From: Krasilnikovozyma curviuscula
Taxonomy: Eukaryota; Basidiomycota; Tremellomycetes; Cystofilobasidiales; Mrakiaceae
Direction of reading: 5' to 3'
Assembly: GCA_014825775.1 (NCBI GenBank)
Contig: MVAQ01000027.1
Location: 1 to 64,000, forward strand
Length of the DNA: 64,000 nt
Shown: positions 24,641-36,734 of the stretch, in pieces
Layout: each line of letters begins with the position of its first letter
Position numbering within the stretch: position 1 is the first letter of the stretch
Notes under the pieces: model-generated
Databases searched by the model: none
What the model saw: only the letters and a program-made list of their open reading frames with translations
What the model was told of the DNA's origin: nothing
Made by a program: the position numbers and the translations under genes

Positions 24641-25129
24641 TTAGAGCCATACCATGAGCGACGGGGCAGATTATGTCAACAGTTTCCGAGCTAGTTCTGT
24701 CTTTGACATTAAAAATTCATTGCTTTCAACAAGGGTATGAATTTCAGAGAAGGCTGTTCTAGTTCGTGGAAATATAGCAGTTTATACAAGAAACACCCTT
24801 CTCGAGGTTACCTCGACGTCCGTAACACTCAAACTCAGTTTGATTCTTCGAGTGGGTTATTCCCCTAAAGGCTGCATTTTCGCTGCTGAAGATTTACAGA
24901 ATAGTGTAGGTACCTTATCAGTCTTCCCAGAGCTTGAGAGCCTGAAGCAGAGCTGTGTTTCCTTCAGATCGTCGCTGACTGTTGCATAATTTCCAGCCAA
25001 AGCATCATCAATTAGTACATTGATAATGCCTAAAGCAGCCTAACAGATTCATCAGGTACCCACTGCAACTCTTCCCCTCCATCCAATCTTCAGATCTGCC
25101 CACAAAACGTGGTGTCTTCAGCTACCGGA
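24641..25129. other. Intergenic region upstream of MMM1
   Basis: 489 bp between GRASP and MMM1, same strand. No ORF, repeat or RNA gene supported. Confidence 0.45.
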
Positions 25130-26386
25130 ATGCCTTCGATCTTCGACATCTTCTTGTTCACACCTACCTTTGCCCATGGGTGCATCGTAGGGGCTCTCTT
25201 CGTTCTCTCGCTCAATACACTTTTCATAGTCTATGTGGTGTTTGAGAAACCAATAGAAAGGGTGCCGTATGAAAACGTAAGTCCTCTCGCTTTCCGCTAT
25301 TCCTGTTCCATTCAGACTCACGTTCTTCTCTCGTCAACCGACAATTGGTATCTGCTCAAATCGTTTTAGAATGGCCGAGCTCCGTTCCCTGTTGCGAGAA
25401 CAACGCATTCGACCTCTAGCTCAGACGAAGAAAAGTCAACAATAGCACCCGAACCTGTACGCCCAGAAGAAATCCTGGCGAAGACTAAATATGATCTTAG
25501 CTCCCATGCGACGGAAGGATGTGATTGGATCAATGTACTATTGGCTCAGGTGTGTGGCTGTTTTTCTGGAGCTCTGTCAGCCTTTTCCAAACCCCTCTTG
25601 CCCCGTCTTCTCCCAGGCTTTAGCAGGGTACAGATCAGCTCTCAACACACCACCAACAACAGCTCGAGATCGTCTGCAACGAATGCTTTTCCCTACCTCT
25701 GCTCCAACTTCTTCCTCCTGGATTGACCCCATCAAAATCACTAACCTCTCCCTCGGATCAACATTCCCGCTATTCTCAGCAGCAAGGGTGAGGCCGTCAG
25801 ATGATTCTGGGCAGATGCGAGCGGAGATTGAAATCGACTGGGAAGGTGGTATTGGTGAGATCGAGGTTGAGACGGCGGTGGTAGTTAACTGGCCTAGAGA
25901 GGGCTTCGCGAGGCTGCCCGTCAAAATTGGAGTTCGAGTCGAAAGAGTTTGCGGGACTGTAAGTAATTCAGATCCGTACTCGAAACAAGCTAGTTGTTTC
26001 TTTGCACCGCAATTGCTGACTAATTTGCGCTGCACCTTGATTTGACCATACAGCTCGCCGTCTCGTTACATCCCTCAGCATTACCAACAATCCCATCAAC
26101 ATCTCAAGAGCTCCACATCTCCCTCCACCCTGACTTCCATCTCACGTTAGTGACTACTTCCCTCCTCGGTTCAAGGGCGAAGCTCCAAGACCTGCCCAAG
26201 ATTGAGCAGATCATCGAGAGCAAGGTGAGAAGTGCTGTGAGCGATTTGTTGGTCTGGCCGAAGTATTTCGGCGTTGGTTTGCCAGGCCTGGGGAGTCGTG
26301 TCGAGGAAGGCGCCGTGTCGGAGGATGAGGACGCGGAGGAAGGTGATGGGGAAGTGGTGAGTGTACTAGGCGAAATGGACGAGTGA
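25130..26386 (+). CDS. MMM1: Maintenance of mitochondrial morphology protein 1 (ERMES subunit)
   Basis: MMM1 is the ER-anchored subunit of the ERMES complex, which tethers ER to mitochondria and moves phospholipids through its SMP domain. A short luminal N-terminus (MPSIFDIFLFTPTFAHG) is followed by one membrane span (CIVGALFVLSLNTLFIVYVV), the usual MMM1 topology. After a Ser/Glu-rich linker the SMP domain begins at CDWINVLLAQ, then ALAGYRSALN. It continues with PIKITNLSLGSTFPLFSAAR, IEIDWEGGIG and HISLHPDFHLTLVTTSLLGS. It ends in the conserved IIESKVRSAVSDLLVWPKYF, followed by a short acidic tail. Introns near 25276-25372, 25555-25616 and 25960-26052 are inferred. The ATG at 25130 gives the expected short luminal end. 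Confidence 0.94.
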
Positions 26387-26751
26387 TCAGGATTAAACTC
26401 TGGCGGCGCAGAGTCAAACTTGGTCAATGATCGAGTGTTTTAGCCTTTGTGAGATGATGGTTCTCGCGCAAGAGATCATTGTATTAAACGCAGCGAAGGG
26501 TTGCTTGAAAAGAAGCAAATCCACCGGATCGCATCACGCCGAACCTTAACAACAACACACTTTAGAAAGTCCCGTCACCTCGGGCAGTGCTGCAGAAGAT
26601 CGTTTCACCATGTTTGCGTGTGTAAAACAATATGTTTCTGAATATGCCTTACAATACAAACAGCAATTTACTAATGGAAAACAGGTGTAAAGACTAGAAT
26701 AAGATAAAGAAACAGAAGGAGAAATCTTCAGAATCAGTTGGAGAGACGTAT
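26387..26751. other. Convergent 3' intergenic region
   Basis: 365 bp between the convergent MMM1 and reductase genes. No gene seen. It probably contains both 3' UTRs. Confidence 0.5.
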
Positions 26752-29700
26752 TTAGTTCAAAAACCCAGCTGTAAGAAAAAGGGAGGGTAAAGAGTCAGCA
26801 CTTGATTAAAGCAGACGATTGGAGGACACTCACTCTTGCGCCATGCGTTGAACCACTTAGCAACGAGATCATCTCCTGCGGTAGGGACAGTCCGAAGAGC
26901 TTCACTAGCTTCCTGAGTCTTCTTCGTGGACAGGGGGTATCGCTTGGTGAAGATAGTATCATCGATGTCATACTTGCCCTCGAAGAAACTCAACAGCTAC
27001 AATGAACAAGAGCCGCTACATCAATTCAAGCCCAATATCGCTTTATAAGAAGACAGATGAAGCTCACCTTTTTGGTAGGGTTCTTGACAAAATCATCGGG
27101 ACTCTCTCTCAGCAGCTTGACCCACTTCTTCCTTGGAACAGCATCAAACTTCAAGCCAGCCTTATGGAAGCTTTCCAAAATGTCAGACCACTTGACAAGA
27201 TTGGGTTGGACGATATGCCAGCATGCACAATCGGTCACAGTGGATGGTGGTGGGACTGCGGCGACTTCCAATATCGTCTTGGCAGCATAGTCGACTGGCA
27301 GCCATGATGGTTGCTAGGAAGGAAAAGGAACAGAAGGTAAGAAGATGGAATTTCTTTAACTAAAAAAACCACCTACGTCGTCCAAGTCTGGCAGGGTGTG
27401 AATGATGTCGGCGGATTTGAAGATGAGAGAGATGGCTTCCGTCTCGTTCCAGATACCCTTCTCGGTGTCACCAACCACTGAAGTCAAACCAAAATCAAAC
27501 TTCACCTCCTATGATAATGAAAGAAGAGGGAATGCTTACTCTGTCCAATTCGAAGTACACCAGCATTCACTTGAGTAGTAGTGGTTGCGATCTGACAGAT
27601 TTTCTCTGTGACCCACTTGGACTTCGCGTAGCCCATCGCCTGAGCAACATTTGGATCGGCAGTTACAGCTTCTGGAACCTCATATGGACCTGGCCAAGCA
27701 AAGACTGCGGAGACGGAAGAGGCGAAGTAGAAGTCTGCGGGTTGGTGAGGTACAGAAAGAGCAAGGGTGATGAGGTTGTATGCTCCTCTGATGTGAACCT
27801 CGAAGGAGGTGATGTCGAGGTTGAAGTTAACGCTCCAAGCGTTCTATATGCAAGTAAAAGATCGCCGCTGTGAGCATTGTGAAGGCGAAGCGAAGATCAA
27901 AAACGAAACACTAACGTGGATTATCAGAGTAGCGTGTGCAGCGATTCTGTCGTACTTGACCTTCTTCATTCCTAAGTACTCTGATCCAAAGTCAGTGGCA
28001 AAGCAAACGACTCTTCCACCAAGAGCAGTATCCAACCCTCTTATCCTCAAAGACTCCTCAACTCTCTTTGTGGCATCTTCATCGTTCTTTGCTCGACATA
28101 GACAGTACACAGTCTTGACGGATGGATCTTCCAGGAGCTGTGAGAGAGTATAAGCTCCAAGAGAACCAGTAGCGCCAGAAAGCACGACAATTTCCTTGGA
28201 TGGGTTTGTTCGGCGAGGCGTACTTGGAGCAACGAATTTGCTGTACTTGGCTACAAGCTAAGAGACACAAAGAACTTTCAGCTCCATGGGTACCAATAAA
28301 ATAATGAGAGTTCTAGCTCACGTCGAGCATAATCTCCTGAGGGCTCTCGACCTTCAACTTGGAGACATCACCAGTGACCAAAGCAACCAAATACTCGGAC
28401 ATCCTAAAGACGGAACAGCGTCAGTTGAATGAGTTTTACCTAATAAATCATGATATGAAGAACTCACTTGTTGATGGATGGGTGATCAAAGACAAAGTTT
28501 GTGTTCAACTTTTTACCTTTGAGATCCATTTCTCTTTGGATGTTGTTTCTGATTCGAGTTGCCTTCAGTGAGTCAAGCCCGCTGCGAGGTGAACATCAAA
28601 TGTGGCTATAAGTAAATGCAGATCGTAAAGTCGAAGGGGGAAATGGTACAAACTTACTAATCGAAGAGATCAGTATTGTTGGTAAGCTTCGAGTTGTCAC
28701 CACCAGCAACACACATGGTGATCTCGGCAATGCGGGCTGCAACCTCAGCAACAGACCCGACAGCGACTTTTTCAACGGAATCATCTTCGCCTTCGAGAGC
28801 CTTGTAGACACCATCTATGATGGCCTCAAACTCTTTGTAGACTCGCTTTCTGATGGAAGAGCCTTTGTCAGTCCTTGGGAGAACGGTGCCAAATGGAAGG
28901 ATGACGATTGTATCAGGAGAAAGCTGAGAGTGGGAAGGAGCAGATTCGTTGGCGGCATCCAGTGCTGGTTGAAGGAGCTTGAGGAGTTCAGCGCGGGGTA
29001 AGGTGCTATCGACGCCTTCCCCAAGAATGATGAGAACACCCGTTTGAGATCTTCCGGCACCAAAGACAATAGCCTGATACAGATTCACAAGGGAAAGATC
29101 AGAGCTGAAATGTGAAGCACTGGTGTGATGGAGATTCAAAAACGTACCTCCGTTACGTAAGGGCTGTTTCTGAGGGCGCCCTCCATAGGGACTGGGTTTG
29201 TCTTCTCTCCATTTACCATGACAAGAGTGTCATCAAGGCGTCCCATAAACTTGATAGCATTTGGGATGGTTGGGTGCTTGATGAAACAATCACTAGTAGC
29301 GTAACTGCCGTTGGGTCTATTGGACATAACCTGTGAGATAAACAGAGCATCAGAACAAGTCGGATACTTAGGACTTGGCGCTGTGCTTACTTTGGTCTTC
29401 CACCCATCAAGAACAATTAGCTCGTAGGTTCCGTCTCCTACAGGTTCAAGCTCGATGAAGTCCTCGACACCTTTGACGCCGTACTTTCCGCCGATTCTCA
29501 TGTAACTCCACTCCTTATCGTTGTCGTAGCTGAAACCAGCAAATGAAGTCAATCAGTACCTCCAAGCTCCTGCGAACAGTCAAGGAGCTGCAAAAGAGAC
29601 TCACTCTCGCAACGAGGTACAAAGCTGTCCCATTTCCGTGGAACCGAAGTGACCAGCCAGTTTGACACCTTCAGCGACGAGTCTGTCACCGAGCTCAGTA

Positions 29701-31040
29701 CCCATAGGCGAGCCTCCAAAGAGACAAAGCTTCATTGTCTTGAGCTTTTCGATACCAGACGGGTCTTCAGCGAGGAGCTTGTAGGCGAAAGGAACACCAA
29801 AGACTGCTTCTACATCCACGCCGGGCGCGTTAAGAAGGTTGAGGATGTTGGACGTGGTGAGTGGGAGGGTGGACGCTGGGAAGAGGTAGACTATCTTTTT
29901 GGAGCAGAATGCTCGGTACAGACACGAGTGGCCGTGGTTGTGGTACTGCGAGAGGAAGGGGACCAGTGTCAGTGCGGTCGGACAACATCAGACAGCAGCA
30001 AGCAGACTTACCAATGGAAGAGTAGTCATACCCGTCATATTGAAATTGCCACCAAAGTTCTTGAGACTCTTTGCATGAGAGAGCATGATGGGTTTAGGGA
30101 AGCCGGTGGAACCACTGCTGTGAACGATGAACGCAGGTAGGTCTTGCTCCTCCTTCATTGTGAGTGGGTAGTCCCATTTTGGTGCTGGGACCTTTGAGGG
30201 CCCAGAGAAGACTGAGGGATCTACACATGGGACAAGCTTGATACCTTTGTGGCCTTCCGGTAGGAACTGAGTGCTGGCTTCGCTGGTCTCGGCATAGATG
30301 GAATGGTAGATAAGATGCGTCGACTCGGTGACGTTGAGGAGATGGGCAACTGCGGCAGGTGAGTTGTTGATACTGTTCGAGTTAGGAGATGGACGTTGAG
30401 AGGTAGAAGTGAAGCAATAGACGCATAGAAACAGACATAAATCAGCTGTTTCAGAGCAAAAAGAGTTGATTTTGTGGCATTACAAATGAAAAACTCACGA
30501 TACGAAAAGGACACAGTACCCCATTCTGGAAAGAGCCAGCTCATAGTAGAGATACTCGATCCCTGAGGGAGCCAGGAGGGCGACCTGTTTCTTGGACGTC
30601 GCGTCGCCTTTTTCTCTGCATGGAATGAGACCTGATCTAACCAAGTGAGTCGCTAGACGTGTAGCAGATTCGTCAACTTCCTTGAAAGAGTATCTGGTGA
30701 TGTTGAAGTTCTGTATGTGAGTGATAACGGGGTTAGCATCGCGAGGCGCTCCATGAATCTCTCCAGATGCTGCTGATTCCTTTTCTGTCAGTGAGTAAAC
30801 TCACCTTGTCTGGTACACCGAGAACTTCAAAGTCAGGATCTTCTTCCACTCTTACTCTCTAAGGTAAACAAAAGAGATTTCAGCTCTTGAGAGTCAACGA
30901 ACTGCAGCCTGCGCCACGACAACCCGGCGGAGCCGTAGCTGCCATGAAGACGAAGCAGTTTACAGATTCGAACTACTTACAATCAGCTCGTTTATAGAAA
31001 GGATGTCTTCGCCAGGAATTCGTTGGGTAGAGATCGGCAT
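26752..31040 (-). CDS. NRPS-like adenylate-forming reductase (A-T-R domains)
   Basis: Activates a carboxylic acid with ATP, loads it on a phosphopantetheine carrier and reduces it with NADPH to the aldehyde or alcohol. Order: adenylation domain from the start MPISTQRIPGEDILSINEL, with P-loop-like HSSGSTGFPKPIMLSHAKSL (about 30.07-30.13 kb), FGSTEMGQL and GRLDDTLVMVNGEKTNPVPM. A carrier domain has GLDSLKATRIRN (Ser for the arm, about 28.58 kb). A C-terminal reductase has VVLSGATGSLGAYTLSQLL (about 28.15 kb) and the YxxxK pair GYAKSKWVTEK (about 27.63 kb). There is no condensation or thioesterase domain. This is the architecture of Lys2-like and basidiomycete adenylate-forming reductases. The Lys2 N-terminal condensation-like part is absent, so lysine synthesis is less likely. 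Substrate unknown. About a dozen introns. Confidence 0.9.
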
Positions 31041-31634
31041 GGTGAGACGTGAAGGGCTGAACCAGTGGAGTCGCAGTCAAAATCCACAAAAACAAACGTC
31101 AGTTTCTGTGGCTGTGCTTAAATGGATATGTCTCAAAGAAGGAGATGCTTTACCTTTAGGTGAGCAAATATGAACTGGGCGTATGCTAAGGTCGGCCAGG
31201 AGAGAGGTTATTTGTGAAGAAAGGGTGCGGAACGAAGGTCACTTGCTTCTTGTATTTATACTTTGGCAGAGATCCCCACAGAACTTGCTTTTCCGGTTTT
31301 CAACGGTTGCTCTTTTAGCTCTGTGGATTGCGATTCTCCTTCTCCATCGACTTCACCGAACACATGCTTCAAGCAACGCCACCGGATAGCTTCGGATAAT
31401 CGGACCATGCCCCAAAATGAAAACAAACTCAAATTTGCCCTTTCAACGGCTGATGTGGAGATGAAGTCACGGTTGTATCGTATATTTCTTGACTCTGACT
31501 AAGTAGTGTAATGACTTCAAGGACTATCATCACCTGAATGCTTTGTCCCCACCCTGCTTACTTCACATCGCCCTCCCTCCCAGGGAGGCTCCGTAGTCAT
31601 CTGCTTCTCTATCATCTGCCACCCTCTAATGCGT
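31041..31634. other. Intergenic region, promoter of the reductase gene
   Basis: 594 bp between the reductase start and the 3' end of the phosphoesterase gene, both on the minus strand. A minus-strand TATA-like sequence (AAGTATAAATAC, 31250-31261) lies about 210 bp upstream of the start. Plus-strand ORFs of 60-80 codons look like chance. Confidence 0.4.
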
Positions 31635-34592
31635 CTACCAAGTGATACCGTAAAGCTTGAGAGGGGTAGCGGTAGCGTTAAAGCCAACAGCAGATGATGA
31701 CAGGTACAAGTACTCGCCGCAGAATGGATCCAAAAAGGTCTGTTAGAAGCAAGTCAAATCAGCAACCATAGCGACTCGATCAGAAAAAGTTGAGGCCTCA
31801 CATAAGACATGGTGTTCTTATCGAACTGGACGGTAAATGTAGCAGCTGAGGCTTCAGGACCCAACTTTAAGTAAGAGTCCAAGAAGCTGCTGGATGTAGT
31901 GTTGGACGCAAAGGAGATCTTGAAGGTCTTCCCATCAGCCTGCTTCGGGTCCGAGGCGTGAACAATCCATCGCTGAGATGGTTCAAGCTGTTTCTTTGCT
32001 GTTGAGCATCCAGAGACGACAGTTCCCGCTGAAGAGACGGCCAGAGCAGCGTCATTAGCTTCGATGACGAGGTACCTTCCCTCAGTCAGAGCTCCTCGGA
32101 GTGGCTTGAAGCCAGATTCGACTGCTGGTGGCCACTTCTGTTCACCATATGGAATCGTAGGTTGAGAGTAGTTTCCATATAAAGCCTCGCAGTGCTCGGC
32201 GCCGTCGAAAAGCGAAGTGAGGGCATCGCGGTGAGGATAAGGTGAAGGCGGAATATAAGCCTTCGAGTAGTCAGGCTAAGGTAATCGATTAGCAATAGAA
32301 AGGCGAAGGTGACAAATGCAGACTCACGTTCGCAAAGTCAAACAGCTCTGTCAAATCCGACATGTGCGCTCTTCTCCAGTCGTTGATCTCTTTGGTGATA
32401 AAAGGCTTTCCTTTGGCAGCCATCCATTTTTCGACGAATAATATCTGCGAGAGGTGATCGGCTGGAGCGGTGAAGATACTGTTCCTTGTCCAAGGTGAGA
32501 CGACCTAAATTCTCAGGGCGAAGAGTCAGAGTCAACCATCAAAAGCTTGCCATCAAAATAGAGGAGACGAAACTAACCATGAATGGTAGCCTAAATCCAG
32601 GTCCAGTTGGGAGCTGCCTAGAGGTATCGTAAGGGTCAACGAACCATTCACCAGCCGTTCCTTCAGGGCTGTGGAAAGGTACGACATGGTCGGCCTAGAA
32701 TGAAATATACAACGAAGAGTTGGACAAGAATGAAAGGAACGAAAAGGCAATTTCGCACTCACCCATCCTCCAGCCTCGTCGTAGGAGATCATGATGACGG
32801 TGTTCTTGTACGATGGGGCTGGTGGGTGTAAAGCGAATTCGAGTCACGTTCCAATCTTCAGATGATCATTTAAGAAAGATAAGGAGACTTCGCTGCTTAC
32901 AGTTTTGCAGAGCCTCAACAAACTGCGACAAAAACCAGCCACCGTCGTTTGGACCTGTAAGATGACCCAAAAGCTCTCAGCAGATGTTTTAAATTACAAA
33001 AGTAAGGCATAAATACGTTCTGTAAGGCGGATGCTCTGATAACTCGGCATTAGAAATAACGTAAGAGAACTGAGCTAGAGTTCCTTCGTCGCAGTCTTTC
33101 TTGAATTTCTCAAGACCCGCGAGCGCGACGTCACCAGGCGGTAACTTCAAGCCTCGTTGAGCGAGATCTGAAGTCGGATCATTAGCTTCTAGATCGATGA
33201 AATTCTTGAAGAATGGCAAGACGGAATCTCCCCAATTATCATAGCCTTGGTACAATCTCCAATCAACACCTAGTTCTTGGAGATACTCAGGCGTGGTCTG
33301 TATGAGAGATTTGAAGAGTCAGTTCTAGAAAATAATAATGATGAAGTAACAAGGAACCTGAGGGTTGAGAAGGGACAGGGAATCATGATGATTATAGCTA
33401 AGCAAGTGATCGACGTACTTTCCAGTCCCAAGGGTAACAACTGATGTTGGTTGAGCTTTTGGTGAGAGTCTGGTTGGTAGTTGGGAAGTTATCAGACATT
33501 TGAGTACAGCCCTATCGTTTCGACAGTCAAGATGCGTGGTTTGTCAGAAAGATTTTTATCAAGGCATGCGGGTTCTACACAGCAGAATTGAAACCTACTG
33601 GAGAGACGTTGTTATCTAAAACAGGTCCTTGAGTAGAGTTGACGTTTCCACCTGGGACGTTGACGCTACCGGAGGTCCACTTCGGAGGTAAGCGAGTGCG
33701 ATGGTCAGTGCCGTATTGATGTCGTGCGAACAAAAAACGCGCTGTACTAACCATCACACGATTTGGGTACGTTGCTGCAGTAAGAGACTCCTGATACATA
33801 TCAGCGGAAGTCCAAGCATCAGCAATAGCCCAGTGGGCTGGAATGTCGGCTTTCCTGAAATAAGCGTTGGAGTAAGCGCTGTTCTCCAACGCCCATTCGT
33901 CATTGGTTCCTCTAGCAAGAGCGGCCTGTTGGTTACCCCAGGAGTTGGATCCACCTAACAAACACTAAGGGTGAAAGAGCAGGGGTGGAAATTTATGAAA
34001 TGGAAATTGTTGAGATGGCGATGTTGAGAATGCGATTGGAACGCGCTTACCTGTGTACCATTGATATATTCACCACCCTGAGCATTAATATGGTAAGGTA
34101 GCAGGTAGTCGGTCTTGTTGGAAAGGGTGGAATCCACCTTTTGGTAGAAAGTAGATCTTCCATTGGCGTTTATCTGGGCGTTGGGATCTGGTTGTAATTG
34201 TAATCAAAACTTCATTACAAACTTGATAATAAAAAAAATATCCTATTGAGAATAGACACACCTAAGAAACCTCTACCACCTGGGAACGTTCCCTATGTGC
34301 CACAGAAATATCAGAAGGGCAAGTAAACAACCGCGTCAGATACGGGTCTTGGAAGCTACAGGAGACCACAGAGCTCACGAAGTAGTGATCGTATGCACGG
34401 TTCTCCTGCATGATCAAGACGACTGAAAAGTACAACGATTGGAATCAGCATAGAGGAACGACAGAAACCAGCAGGTGATGCCTGCGTTTGAGAGGCAGTA
34501 GACCCACCATGCTCAATTTCCTCCAGGCCAGCATAACCAACTTGGAAAATTGAAGCAGCAGTGGCAGCAAGTAAAGCTACACGGGCAGACAT
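31635..34592 (-). CDS. Secreted phosphoesterase / phospholipase C-type protein (PF04185)
   Basis: Predicted extracellular phosphoric-ester hydrolase of the bacterial-type PLC/AcpA family. It starts with a signal peptide (MSARVALLAATAASIFQVGY). The catalytic N-terminal motif VLIMQENRAYDHYFG has the family Glu-Asn metal/active-site pair (about 34.39-34.42 kb). GTFPGGRGFL, NDEWALENSAYSNAYFRK and DIPAHWAIADAWTSADMYQE follow. The second metal motif is ISYDEAGGWADHVVPF (about 32.67-32.80 kb). A C-terminal beta-rich domain (RGALTEGRYLVIEAND to TPLKLYGITW) resembles the accessory domain of PLC enzymes. Many possible N-glycosylation sites (NQT, NIS, NYS, NAT) fit secretion. More than ten short introns. 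Whether it acts on phospholipids or is a general acid phosphatase cannot be told from the sequence. Confidence 0.9.
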
Positions 34593-35218
34593 GGTGAAGC
34601 TCAAGTCTTTGTTTGCGACAGGAAGATAAAAATTGGCCTCACCCAAAGAATTTACATTACTTTATATGCTGTACCTCGGAATCTCCTCACTCTAGTCCCG
34701 AAAAGAAAAAAGAGAGCCAGGAAATGCAGATCTCCAGTATTGGACGTGTGGGTGCCGCAAACGTGTTGCTTCCCATTGGCCGACGGTGTGCGCATGGCTG
34801 GAACGTTCGTTGCTAGCTGGAAAACCACGCAAAACTCGGACGTTTTCTATCCTGGGGTGAGTCCGTGCTACTCCCTCAGCGTATGTTTGCTTCTACCCCT
34901 GATCTCGCAGTCGAGAGGTGGAAATGAAGGAAGGAAGAAGCCGGCTTCTGATGTAACATCATCGCGTTACTAATTAGATGTATATGGACGGAGTGTCACG
35001 GCAGAAACCTTTCATCACTCGAACGTATTTCTTCATAAGTCAACTGGTTTCCAAAGAAAAATGGGGTTTGTTTAGTGGAAAAGTGAGAAAAGATAAAAGC
35101 TCATTTATCTCATCTTGCGTTCTACGCAGGAAGTCGAAGTTTTCATGATTTATCGATACATCATAAGAATGCTACTATAGCTACCATACAAGGATATGTC
35201 GTAAGTGTCTTCGTTACA
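34593..35218. other. Intergenic region upstream of the phosphoesterase gene
   Basis: 626 bp between two minus-strand genes. No coding sequence supported. A TATA-like TTATATG lies about 70 bp upstream of the phosphoesterase start. Otherwise I see no structure. Confidence 0.4.
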
Positions 35219-36136
35219 TTACTTGACGAAAGGGTTTCTTGTCTTTCCAGCGCCAGGTCGAGCGCGTCCTTCTCCTTTCTGCTTCGTCTCTAACACGTAC
35301 AGCCTGTGAGCTTCTCTCAGGTGATCTGGCGTCAAAGGACCATCTTCACCCCGACTTTCTTGCACTTTACGAGCTGCAAGAGACCATTGTGCTGACGTCA
35401 GCACTTGTCCAAAGAAGCATTGTTCAGAGGAAGAGGGCTTACCTTGAGCGACAATCAGCCCAACATAGACTTTACTGACACCTCCCAAAATCTGACACAA
35501 GTCGTCAGATACGGCTGTGATCGTATTGTCACGGACGAACTTCTTGATTCCAGGTTTGGGAAAAGAAGCCGTTTTCCAAGCGTTAAAACGAGCTTGTTGG
35601 TCTGGGTCAAGATGCTCAATGAGGAATCTGGACGTTAGTAGAGCAGAAAAAGCGTTCAAAGTCAGCAAGTGCTGGTTTTCAAATAATATCGGGAACGACT
35701 GATCGACCAGAAAATCTTCGCTGCAGACTAACCTCTGATCAGCCTTTACTCTCTGAGTCCGCCTCTTCACGGCTTCCCATCTGAGTTCTTCCTCATCCCT
35801 CTCATCCTCACCGTTGATACCCTTCCTCTTCCTACTGCCGTCAGCAGGGAGCTCTGGCTCCGCGGCATCTTCCAGCTCATCTTCATTCTCGAGATTATCG
35901 TCGTCGTCATCTTCACCAGCCTGTAGGACTCCGTCATCACCAGCCCCACCAGGAACTTGCGACGATTGGCGAGATTGTGCGGACACAGATGGAGCTCGTG
36001 TAGACGCTTGTTTGGTACTTCGACCCCCGCGAGCTGGAGAAGAAGTGTTGGACGCTGGAGGTGAGTAGGCCTCCTCTGCTGGTGTGTAACCAGGTGAGTA
36101 AGGCGGGGAAGAAGCTGGTGGTGAAAGGTGAAACAT
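35219..36136 (-). CDS. TAF11: Transcription initiation factor TFIID subunit 11
   Basis: TAF11 pairs with TAF13 through a histone fold in TFIID and contacts TBP/TFIIA. The N-terminal half is Ser/Pro-rich, then strongly acidic (EDDDDDNLENEDELEDAAE) and basic (DGSRKRKG). The histone fold starts at FLIEHLDPDQQARFNAWKTA, continues SFPKPGIKKFVRD, then SDDLCQILGGVSKVYVGLIV, and ends with LTPDHLREAHRLYVLE, matching TAF11 throughout. Two introns are inferred from the family alignment: 35628-35732 (105 nt) and 35374-35442 (69 nt). Both are multiples of three and free of stops, so the unspliced reading frame stays open for 305 codons. The spliced product would be about 247 residues. Removing both introns restores the uninterrupted histone fold. 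Confidence 0.92.
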   Translation of the reverse strand: MFHLSPPASSPPYSPGYTPAEEAYSPPASNTSSPARGGRSTKQASTRAPSVSAQSRQSSQVPGGAGDDGVLQAGEDDDDDNLENEDELEDAAEPELPADGSRKRKGINGEDERDEEELRWEAVKRRTQRVKADQRLVCSEDFLVDQSFPILFENQHLLTLNAFSALLTSRFLIEHLDPDQQARFNAWKTASFPKPGIKKFVRDNTITAVSDDLCQILGGVSKVYVGLIVAQGKPSSSEQCFFGQVLTSAQWSLAARKVQESRGEDGPLTPDHLREAHRLYVLETKQKGEGRARPGAGKTRNPFVK

Positions 36137-36734
36137 CTTTCGAAGTTGCCAAGAACAAAGTCAGTATTAGCTTTTTGAAGGAGCGAGTAGTGGGTCAAAG
36201 AAAGAAAAATAGTATTGTTTTAGGGTTTTCAGAGTGACATGCAAGCAGCGGTCTTTTGAGCTTTTGGAAGCAATTGGGTGCCCTATTGAAAGGGATCTAC
36301 TCCCATCTTACTGGTGCCAGCGCGAAGTTTCATCACAGAAAGGAAGACGGAGGGAGAAGGGGTTGGGATAAAAAAGAAAGGAACGAACAAACGTACCTTG
36401 TACAGAGAAACCTCTTGTACCTCGATCAAGTGTATTATTCACCCATTAAAACGACACTTGACGCTGACTCCGTTGGGGGGGAAAGACGTTGTTTGAAGCC
36501 AGTCGACCGACAAGTTTTTCGTCCTGGCTTCTGAGTGAGTTTTGTAGACTTTTGTTTTTGTTTTTGTTTTGTTTTTGTAGCTGCCTTCTCGATATCACTT
36601 TTTTACCCTCTTGCCTTCTGAAATAAAAAATGTGATAGGTAATCTTGGAAATGACGGAGAGAGGAGATGCTATAGAAAGCAAATTTCAGGCCAATTATTC
36701 GTGCGAAGGGGTCTATTCTATAGTCCACTACCAG
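36137..36734. other. Intergenic region upstream of TAF11
   Basis: 598 bp between the GNAT stop and the TAF11 start (both minus). It holds a T-rich GTTTTT-type repeat. Plus-strand ORFs of 60-90 codons have no recognisable content. Confidence 0.4.
36551..36578. repeat. Short (GTTTTT)n-type simple repeat
   Basis: A low-complexity run of G followed by four or five T, repeated about five times. A similar shorter run lies at about 37453-37465, just upstream of the GNAT start. Such T-rich tracts are common nucleosome-poor promoter elements in fungi. Confidence 0.6.

Noticed and set aside
26752..34592. Reductase and secreted phosphoesterase as a biosynthetic cluster
   Set aside because: The two genes are adjacent and co-oriented, but no tailoring enzymes, regulator or dedicated transporter flank them, and the phosphoesterase is a general secreted hydrolase.
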